Source of the DNA: Hydrogenothermaceae bacterium
GTDB taxonomy: Bacteria > Aquificota > Aquificia > Aquificales > Hydrogenothermaceae
DNA length: 8,987 bases
Assembly (NCBI GenBank): GCA_015490675.1
Contig: WFXI01000004.1
Coordinates: 1-8,987 of the forward strand
Direction: 5' to 3'
Part shown: one piece after another, positions 1-4,828 of the stretch
Layout of the letters: every line of letters begins with the position of its first letter
Numbering within the stretch: position 1 is the first letter of the stretch
The notes under the pieces: generated by a model
Database searches by the model: none
Seen by the model: only the letters and a program-made list of their open reading frames with translations
What the model was told of the DNA's origin: nothing
Program-made: the position numbers and the translations under genes

Positions 1-1598
1 AAAAACTTTTTAACACTTTGCCAATTAGAAACTATCAAATAACCAACACCAGCAATAGCCGCACCAATCCAAAAAACAGGACTCGTAAGCAAAGCAATCC
101 CAACAGCCTTAGATGTAGCAATAACATTTGCCAAAGCAACCTTAGAAAAAGCCAACACAGAAGAAACAACACCACCAACCCTACCCCAAAAAGTTTTTAA
201 AGAAGTAGAAACACCATTCAAAGAAACAGCAGTCAAAACACTTTGTCCTCTTAATCCAATCAAAGAAGAAATGAGCCTCAAAGAAGAAATATGAGTAGTA
301 AACATAGCCTTAACCACATTTAAAAGCCCCAGCTTCATCATAGTAGTTCCAACCGCCACCAACTTAGAAACAATAAACAACCCACCAAAACCAAAAACAA
401 CAGGAGACAAAACAGGAGCAGTAAACTCTAAAACCTTATTTAGCATACGAAGCCCGCCAACAACAACATCTAAAGTAAACTTTAAAATAGGCTCTAAAGG
501 CTTATAAATCGTTAAAAATATCCCCTCAACCGCAGACAAAACAGATTTCCACCTCATCATTACAGTATCATTCATTTCCTCAACCATCTTTTTAGCAGAA
601 CCTTTAGCATTTTTAATTTCCTCAATATACTTTTGAAGCTCACCACTTCCAGCCCTTTTTAAAAGCTCGGAAACAGCAGATGCAGGTTCTTCACCAAAAA
701 TCTGTTTTAGAAGTTGCATTCTCATTTTTTCAGAGCCTATAACCTTTAATCTTTTATGCAAATCAGCTAAAATATCAGTCATCGGTCTTAACTTTCCTTG
801 AGCATCCTGAACCTTAACACCAAGCATAGCCAATGCCCTTTGAGTTTCACCAGTAGGAGCAGAAAGTCTTAAGAACATAGCCCTTAAAGAAGTCCCCGCC
901 TGACTACCTTTAATACCAATATTAGCCAAAAGCCCAGCCATAGCCGAAACTTCCTCAACAGAAGCTCCAACCTTAGAGGCAATTGGAGCAACATATTTCA
1001 TAGTTTCCCCAAGCTCAACAACAGAAGTATTAGAAGAAGTAATAGTTTTAGCCATAACATCAACAACACGATTAATCTCATCAGCCTTCATACCAAAACC
1101 AGATAAAATATTAGAAGCAATATCAGCCGAAGTTCCAAGGTCAATATTACCAACAGTAGCCAAATTCAAAACACCTTCAGTAGCCTTTAAAGTCTGACCA
1201 ACCTTAAAACCAGCCATAGAAAGATATTCCATAGCCTTTCCAAATTCAGAAGCCGAATATTGAGTAGTAGCTCCAAGTTCTCTAGCCTTAGCCTCAAGCT
1301 CTTTAAACTCCTCACTTGTAGCATTGGCTAAAGCCTTAACCCTTTTCATCTGAAACTCAAAATTAGCACCAACAACAATAGGAGTCCCCATAGAGATTGC
1401 CATTCCCAAAACAGACTTCCATGAAGAGAGTTGCTTTTTTAATTTCTCTTTATTAGCCTCAATAGAAGCACCAATTTTAATCTTTGCAAGTTTTTGAATT
1501 GCCTTTAAATCTCTCTTTGATTGACCAACAGCAGACTTAAAACTCTCTTTTACAAGAGCCCCTATTTCAATACCAAGAGCGAACTTTTTAGTAGCCAT
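1..1598 (-). CDS. Phage tail tape measure protein, TP901 family (N-terminal part; runs off the left edge)
   Basis: Reading the minus strand from ATG at 1598-1596 gives 532 codons without a stop, and the gene continues past position 1. Residues 1-60 are basic and helical. Residues about 80-310 resemble the TP901 tape-measure core (PhageMin_Tail), with recognisable stretches such as ARELGATTQYSASEF (105-119), IASNILSGFGMKADEI (160-175), AGLLANIGIKGSQAGTSLR (221-239) and the following MFLRLSAPTGE. Hydrophobic stretches follow at about 393-430 and 497-524, as is common in this family. Tape measure proteins set tail length and help DNA enter the host cell. The start is supported by AAGGA seven bases upstream. 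Codons are very strongly T-ending (GCT, ACT, TCT, GTT), unlike the efflux genes. It points away from the efflux operon, and no tail-tube or chaperone gene lies upstream, which is unusual for an intact tail module. Confidence 0.92.
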   Translation of the reverse strand, partial: MATKKFALGIEIGALVKESFKSAVGQSKRDLKAIQKLAKIKIGASIEANKEKLKKQLSSWKSVLGMAISMGTPIVVGANFEFQMKRVKALANATSEEFKELEAKARELGATTQYSASEFGKAMEYLSMAGFKVGQTLKATEGVLNLATVGNIDLGTSADIASNILSGFGMKADEINRVVDVMAKTITSSNTSVVELGETMKYVAPIASKVGASVEEVSAMAGLLANIGIKGSQAGTSLRAMFLRLSAPTGETQRALAMLGVKVQDAQGKLRPMTDILADLHKRLKVIGSEKMRMQLLKQIFGEEPASAVSELLKRAGSGELQKYIEEIKNAKGSAKKMVEEMNDTVMMRWKSVLSAVEGIFLTIYKPLEPILKFTLDVVVGGLRMLNKVLEFTAPVLSPVVFGFGGLFIVSKLVAVGTTMMKLGLLNVVKAMFTTHISSLRLISSLIGLRGQSVLTAVSLNGVSTSLKTFWGRVGGVVSSVLAFSKVALANVIATSKAVGIALLTSPVFWIGAAIAGVGYLIVSNWQSVKKF

Positions 1599-1605
1599 AG
1601 AAAAA

Positions 1606-1612
1606 TCCTTAA
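1606..1612 (-). promoter_or_regulatory. Ribosome binding site of the tape measure gene
   Basis: On the minus strand this reads TTAAGGA, with AAGGA ending seven bases before the ATG at 1598. It supports that start. I see no convincing sigma70 promoter for this gene in the gap: a TTGACA on the minus strand at 1670-1665 has no acceptable -10 box at the right distance. Confidence 0.7.
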
Positions 1613-1703
1613 CAGATATTTTTTTATAAGGTTAGAATTGAAGAAAAGATAATTCCAGCAATTATGTCAAAAACCAAATAAAAAGTAGAAAATCAATTTC
1701 TAG

Positions 1704-1741
1704 AAAAAATAGGACACTTTTCCTCAAAAAATAGGACACTT
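1704..1741. repeat. Two perfect 16-bp direct repeats with 22-bp period; possible transposase-binding sites of a Mu-like end
   Basis: AAAAAATAGGACACTT occurs at 1704-1719 and again at 1726-1741, so the repeat period is 22 bp. Read on the other strand the unit begins TGTCCTATTTTTT, which looks like a transposon end starting with TG (CA at 1737-1738 on the plus strand). Mu transposase recognises roughly 22-bp sites, two of which are adjacent at the right end of Mu, so the geometry fits a terminus of an element lying to the left, where the phage gene is. This is an inference. Phage repressor operators are an alternative. Confidence 0.6.
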
Positions 1742-1790
1742 AAAATTTTAACAAAAAATATAATTTTCTAATAATCAAGCAATATCAATA

Positions 1791-1830
1791 TCCCGAAAAG
1801 TCCCGCTTAGTCCCGCCAAATCCCGAAATC
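1791..1830. repeat. Four TCCCG boxes at exact 10-bp spacing (iteron-like array)
   Basis: TCCCG starts at 1791, 1801, 1811 and 1821, so four copies are spaced exactly one helical turn apart, separated by five variable bases (AAAAG, CTTAG, CCAAA, AAATC). In DNA this AT-rich, four GC-rich boxes in phase are unlikely by chance. A related ACCCG at 1840-1844 is one base out of phase. The spacing suggests protein monomers bound on one face of the helix, as for a phage or plasmid control protein or a tandem-site regulator. The binding protein is not identifiable from the window. Confidence 0.6.
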
Positions 1831-1843
1831 TTAAAATTTACCC

Positions 1844-1855
1844 GTCCTATTTTTT
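1844..1855. repeat. Inverted copy of the AAAAAATAGGAC repeat core
   Basis: GTCCTATTTTTT is the reverse complement of the 12-bp core of the direct repeats at 1704 and 1726. The match stops there: the plus strand has CCC before this core, where a full inverted copy would read AAGT. The inverted arrangement, with the TCCCG array between, could mean two element ends facing each other across a short spacer, or a set of operators for one regulator. Confidence 0.45.
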
Positions 1856-1926
1856 TGGAAAATTACAACAGCTTAATCGTTTACATCTAATTCTTTTTTA
1901 TTATTTAGTTTTTAGTTGAATTTTAT

Positions 1927-1943
1927 TACTATTGACAATAGTA
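1927..1943. promoter_or_regulatory. Candidate BlaI/MecI-type operator over the operon promoter
   Basis: TACTATTGACAATAGTA is a perfect palindrome: 8-bp arms around a single central A at 1935. The outer TACTA...TAGTA arms resemble the TACTACA/TGTAGTA arms of known BlaI/MecI operators, although the inner bases (TTG/CAA) differ from the classical ACA/TGT. It contains the whole -35 hexamer TTGACA, so a bound dimer would block RNA polymerase. The obvious ligand is the BlaI-family repressor encoded by the second gene of this operon, which would make the operon self-regulated. The palindrome is seen directly; the partner is inferred. Confidence 0.6.
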
Positions 1944-1960
1944 GAAAATTATTTTAAATT
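1932..1960 (+). promoter_or_regulatory. Sigma70-like promoter of the metal efflux operon
   Basis: A consensus -35 box TTGACA at 1932-1937 is followed, after 17 bases, by TAAATT at 1955-1960 (4 of 6 matches to TATAAT). With a 16-base spacer TTAAAT scores the same. Transcription would start near 1967, giving a leader of about 30 bases before the ATG at 1997. The -35 lies inside the 17-bp palindrome and the -10 inside an AT-only palindrome. Confidence 0.55.
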
Positions 1961-1968
1961 TAAAATAA
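1949..1968. repeat. Perfect 20-bp AT-only palindrome over the -10 region
   Basis: The arm TTATTTTAAA is followed directly by its reverse complement. It sits six bases after the operator-like palindrome and covers the -10 box. It could be a second repressor site or simply an easily melted AT tract. All bases are A or T, so chance occurrence is much more likely than for the neighbouring palindrome. Confidence 0.35.
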
Positions 1969-1996
1969 CAAAATAAAGTATAAAAGGAGATAATAA

Positions 1997-2401
1997 ATGA
2001 AAAAGTTACTTTCTTTAGCCTACACGTTTATGTTTTCAATTATAGCAGTAGGATTAATTGCTTCCTGTGAAAAGAAAGAAGCATTTAAAAAGGAATTACA
2101 AGACGGAGGTTACAAAGCAGTAATTACTTCTGATCAACCACCACATGTTGGTATTAATATCTGGAAAATAAAAATCTACTCTCCAGACGGAAAGCTTTTA
2201 ACTGGAGCAAAAGTTTCAGTTAATGGATATATGCCTCCAATGCCTGGAATGCCTGAAATGAGCTTTGATTACCCTGTTGAAGATAAAGGTAGTTATTATG
2301 AATCTAAAGTTAATTTATCTATGCCTGGAACATGGCAAATGACTATAAAAGCAGAAAAAGATGGGAAAACAGCTACATTTAAATTTGGCTTTAACCTATA
2401 A
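1997..2401 (+). CDS. YtkA/FixH-like lipoprotein with Met ladder, probable envelope metal-binding protein
   Basis: The 134-residue protein has a lipoprotein signal: charged N-terminus, hydrophobic stretch to residue 21 and lipobox IASC with Cys24 as the predicted lipidated residue. The rest looks like a single Ig-like beta-sandwich of the YtkA/FixH type (about 38-133). Its most striking motif is YMPPMPGMPEM (78-88), where Met79, 82, 85 and 88 are each three residues apart, followed by Met109-Pro110. Such Met series can bind Cu(I) or Ag(I). His50 may contribute. AAGGAG at 1984-1989, seven bases before ATG, fixes the start. It is the first gene of the operon, right behind the promoter. I infer a periplasmic metal-binding or chaperone role beside the pump, comparable in place but not in fold to CusF. 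The exact function is unproven. Confidence 0.8.
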   Translation: MKKLLSLAYTFMFSIIAVGLIASCEKKEAFKKELQDGGYKAVITSDQPPHVGINIWKIKIYSPDGKLLTGAKVSVNGYMPPMPGMPEMSFDYPVEDKGSYYESKVNLSMPGTWQMTIKAEKDGKTATFKFGFNL

Positions 2402-2407
2402 AGGAGG
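2401..2407 (+). promoter_or_regulatory. Strong ribosome binding site that fixes the repressor start
   Basis: AAGGAGG begins at the last base of the lipoprotein stop codon and lies five bases before ATG at 2413. It supports the upstream start and therefore the unusual basic N-terminal extension of the repressor. The next Met (residue 29) lies inside the DNA-binding domain and has no comparable site. Confidence 0.75.
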
Positions 2408-2412
2408 AGCCA

Positions 2413-2841
2413 ATGGAATTCTTTAAGAAAGCTTTTAAAGCTTTAAAATTCAAAAAACATAAGCCTAGTCCTTTTGGAGATTTAGAAGAAAAGGTTATGG
2501 AAGCTATTTGGAAGCTGGGAAATGCAACAGTTAGTGAGACAAGGGAGTATTTAGGTAAAGAAAAGTTTGCACATACAACTATAATGACTATTTTAGATAG
2601 GCTTTACAAAAAAGGAATTTTAACAAGAGAAAAAGAAGGAAAAGGATACAGATATTATCCACTTATGACAAAAGAAGAGTTTGAAAAAATGGTAGCTAAA
2701 AAGGTTGTATCTGATATGGTAAGAAATAATCCTTCTTTAGCTATTCCTGCATTTGAAGGTGTTATAGAAGAATTATCCCCTGAAGAGATAGAAAAACTAA
2801 AAAAACTAATAGAAAAAAAGATAAGAAATGAAGAAAAATAA
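2413..2841 (+). CDS. BlaI/MecI/CopY-family transcriptional repressor
   Basis: This 142-residue protein matches the Penicillinase_R family. The winged helix spans about residues 20-85: GDLEEKVMEAIWKLG is the first helix region, HTTIMTILDRLYKKGIL (54-70) contains the recognition helix, and REKEGKGYRYYPL (72-84) is the wing. The C-terminal half (85-142), ending in ELSPEEIEKLKKLIEKK, is the dimerisation part. The protein has no cysteine, so it lacks the CxC metal site of CopY. It should be switched indirectly, as BlaI is by proteolysis, which fits the M56 protease gene overlapping its end by 14 bases. Residues 1-17 (FFKKAFKALKFKKHK) form a strongly basic amphipathic extension that typical BlaI proteins do not have. 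The likely target is the palindrome at 1927-1943, giving autoregulation of the operon. Confidence 0.9.
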   Translation: MEFFKKAFKALKFKKHKPSPFGDLEEKVMEAIWKLGNATVSETREYLGKEKFAHTTIMTILDRLYKKGILTREKEGKGYRYYPLMTKEEFEKMVAKKVVSDMVRNNPSLAIPAFEGVIEELSPEEIEKLKKLIEKKIRNEEK

Positions 2842-3610
2842 TCTAATCTTTGGCTTTATCCTTTTTTCTTCTTTTCTTTATTTATACTTATTTTCATATT
2901 TAATTTCTAACCTAGAACTTTGGATTTTTGATTTACAAAGTTGTTATAAAGTTATGTCCTTAAGCTGGTTCTTAACAGAGCATATAAACATATTTTTTTA
3001 TCTAGCTTTATTTTTAGTAATGAGCTTCTTTCTTGTAAGAACATTGTTTATATTTGGAATTAAACTAAAAAAACTTGTTGATATAAATAAAAACATAAAT
3101 TTACTCAAGGTAAAAAAAATAAGAAATTTGGTAATAATAGACTATCCTTCAGTTGTGGCATTTAACTTCTTAAATAAAATCATCTTATCTAAAGAAATTT
3201 TTAATAAACTTAATAAAAAAGAAAGAAAAACAATATTTTTACACGAAAAAGGTCACCTAAAATCTCTAGATAGCTTAAAAATGCTTATTGCAGATATTTT
3301 ACTTTCGTTATTTCCAAATTGGATTAAGCAAAAAGTTTTAGATGCTTTTATTCTTTCATCTGAAAAAAATGCAGATAAGTTTGCAATAAATTTTGTAGGT
3401 AAGAAAACTCTGGCAAATACTCTTATAAATGTTGTTTCTTTAAATACAGTTTATCCGCTTATGAATAATTTTACGCAAGAAAGACTTAAACTTCTAATAG
3501 AAGAGAAAGATGTAAAAATTCCTAAATATATTTGGATTGTTTATATTTTCTTTGTAGTTGTATTTTTTCTTTTAATTTACTATAAAACCTGCCTTTGTGG
3601 AGCTATGTAA
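2828..3610 (+). CDS. BlaR1/MecR1-like M56 membrane metallopeptidase without sensor domain
   Basis: The 260-residue membrane protein carries the zinc protease motif HEKGH at 139-143 (HExxH) and a downstream SSEKNAD (177-183) whose Glu179 is the likely third zinc ligand. Membrane segments are predicted at about 6-27, 54-77 and 232-251, with another hydrophobic helix at about 150-163. With a cytoplasmic N-terminus, the zinc domain lies in the cytoplasm, as in BlaR1, and the C-terminus is outside. BlaR1 proteins are near 600 residues with a penicillin-binding sensor after the last membrane helix; here only KTCLCGAM remains, with Cys255-x-Cys257. I infer that it cleaves or inactivates the BlaI-like repressor in response to an envelope signal, perhaps metal. 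Its start overlaps the repressor gene by 14 bases and has no good ribosome binding site, which suggests translational coupling. Confidence 0.85.
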   Translation: MKKNNLIFGFILFSSFLYLYLFSYLISNLELWIFDLQSCYKVMSLSWFLTEHINIFFYLALFLVMSFFLVRTLFIFGIKLKKLVDINKNINLLKVKKIRNLVIIDYPSVVAFNFLNKIILSKEIFNKLNKKERKTIFLHEKGHLKSLDSLKMLIADILLSLFPNWIKQKVLDAFILSSEKNADKFAINFVGKKTLANTLINVVSLNTVYPLMNNFTQERLKLLIEEKDVKIPKYIWIVYIFFVVVFFLLIYYKTCLCGAM

Positions 3611-4828
3611 ATGAAGAAATTCCTTATATCTTTACTTTTTATTACAGGTTTAGCAACTGCTGAGGACATACCAAGTATTATAGATAAAGCATATAAAAAC
3701 CATCCTAAACTAAAGGCTATAGAAGAAAAACTAAAAGCAATAAAAGCTAGAGAAACATTTGAAACTTCTTTACCTGACCCTATTGTTAATTTTTCTGTAA
3801 ATGATATCCAAATTTTTTACAAACCATTTGCTAGAGATTTAGAGCCAATGCAAACAATTAACTTAGGTATATCTCAAAAAATTCCATATTTACCTAAATT
3901 AAAGCTTCGTTCTTCTGTTGTTAAAACAATTTATGATAAGACTTATTACAAGTTAGAAGCAGAAAAACAAGAAATAATTTATCAGATTTATAGAAATCTA
4001 TATTTATACTGGCAGATAAAAGAAAAGCTTAAAGTTATAAACGAATATAAAGAAATAGCAAGACAGTTAATAGGATTTTCCAATACATTGTATAGTGTAG
4101 GAAAGGTTTCTCAGGCAGAAGTTTTTAATGCAAATGTTTTTTACTCAGAACTTCTACAAAAAGAAGTTTTTTTAAAGGGAAGACTTAAACAAATAGAAGC
4201 AAATTTAAAATATTATGCAAATTTAAAGCTGGATAAATTAGATTTTTCTCTAAAAAAGCCTAAAGAAATTTCTGGACTAAATACATTTGTTGAAACTATG
4301 AAAAATAATAATCCAGAGCTTTTAGCTATAAAAACTTCAATTGAAGAAGCAAATAAAAAGATAAAACTTGCAAAGCTTGATTATAAACCTGATTTTACAG
4401 TGTTTGGTTCTTATTCTTACAGAACACCTTTTAGAGACTATGTATCATTTGGAGTTAGTTTTAATATACCCCTCTGGGCTTCAAAAAAACAGGATAAGAG
4501 AGTTTTAGAAGAAACAAACTTAAAATTAGAAAAAGAAAAAGCTTATAAAGATAAATATATACTTTTAAAATCAATGTTAGAAGAAAACTTTTTCAAAGCT
4601 AAAACTGCCTTTGAAAGCTTCAAAATATTTGAAGAACTTTTAAAACCTCAAACAGAAAAAGTTTATGAAAGTATCATTTCCGAATATCAGGTTGGAGAAA
4701 AAAATATATTTGATGTTTTAAAAGCTTTAAACCAAATTCTAACAGTAAAACTTAAATTAATTGATGAAACAGCTAATTACCACATTGCATATAAAACCAT
4801 AGAAAAATTAACTGGAGTTATAAAATGA
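3611..4828 (+). CDS. Outer membrane efflux protein, TolC family (CusC/CzcC-like)
   Basis: The 405-residue protein begins with a signal peptide (MKKFLISLLFITGLATA, cleavage before Glu18). Two OEP repeats follow, rich in coiled-coil helices. The second contains the typical strand-helix boundary DFTVFGSYSYRTP followed by SFNIPLWASKKQDK. YQVGEKNIFDVLKALN near the C-terminus is a characteristic outer membrane factor stretch. It forms the trimeric outer membrane channel through which the RND pump discharges. There is no cysteine, so unlike E. coli CusC it is not a lipoprotein. Its ATG follows the stop of the protease gene directly (TAAATG). GGAG at 3599-3602, eight bases upstream, lies within the protease gene. 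It overlaps the next gene by four bases (ATGA). Family assignment is certain; substrate comes from the neighbours. Confidence 0.93.
   Translation: MKKFLISLLFITGLATAEDIPSIIDKAYKNHPKLKAIEEKLKAIKARETFETSLPDPIVNFSVNDIQIFYKPFARDLEPMQTINLGISQKIPYLPKLKLRSSVVKTIYDKTYYKLEAEKQEIIYQIYRNLYLYWQIKEKLKVINEYKEIARQLIGFSNTLYSVGKVSQAEVFNANVFYSELLQKEVFLKGRLKQIEANLKYYANLKLDKLDFSLKKPKEISGLNTFVETMKNNNPELLAIKTSIEEANKKIKLAKLDYKPDFTVFGSYSYRTPFRDYVSFGVSFNIPLWASKKQDKRVLEETNLKLEKEKAYKDKYILLKSMLEENFFKAKTAFESFKIFEELLKPQTEKVYESIISEYQVGEKNIFDVLKALNQILTVKLKLIDETANYHIAYKTIEKLTGVIK

Larger units (their letters stand above)
1599..1996. other. Gene-free divergent intergenic region; candidate prophage/chromosome junction
   Basis: About 400 bases separate the leftward tape measure gene from the rightward efflux operon. 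I find no coding sequence with a start, a ribosome binding site and a plausible length on either strand. The stretch holds two 22-bp-period direct repeats (1704-1741), four TCCCG boxes (1791-1830), an inverted copy of the first repeat's core (1844-1855), and the promoter/operator of the efflux operon (1927-1968). From 1861 to 1926 there is only AT-rich DNA without clear structure. No strong stem-loop plus T-run terminator is seen. The change from phage to host-type genes means a boundary of the phage element probably falls here. Confidence 0.6.

Noticed and set aside
18..200. Plus-strand open frame of 60 codons
   Set aside because: It lies fully inside the tape measure gene on the opposite strand, has Asn/Ser/Thr/Arg-rich low-complexity content and no ribosome binding site.
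1621..1695. Minus-strand run of about 22 hydrophobic codons ending TTATAA, possible tail of an upstream phage gene
   Set aside because: It is bounded upstream by a TGA in the same frame, has no ATG or ribosome binding site, and hydrophobic runs are common in AT-rich DNA.
1880..1908. TTTACA at 1880-1885 as an extra promoter for the operon
   Set aside because: The best -10 candidate at 16-17 bp has only half the consensus bases; the TTGACA promoter at 1932 is clearly better.
1684..1949. 10-bp direct repeat AGTAGAAAAT at 1684-1693 and 1940-1949, considered as attachment-site copies
   Set aside because: Short and A-rich, so chance is likely; the second copy overlaps the operon promoter, and no integrase gene is visible.
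2413..2841. CopY-type direct metal-sensing repressor
   Set aside because: The C-terminal CxC motifs of CopY are absent; the protein has no cysteine at all.
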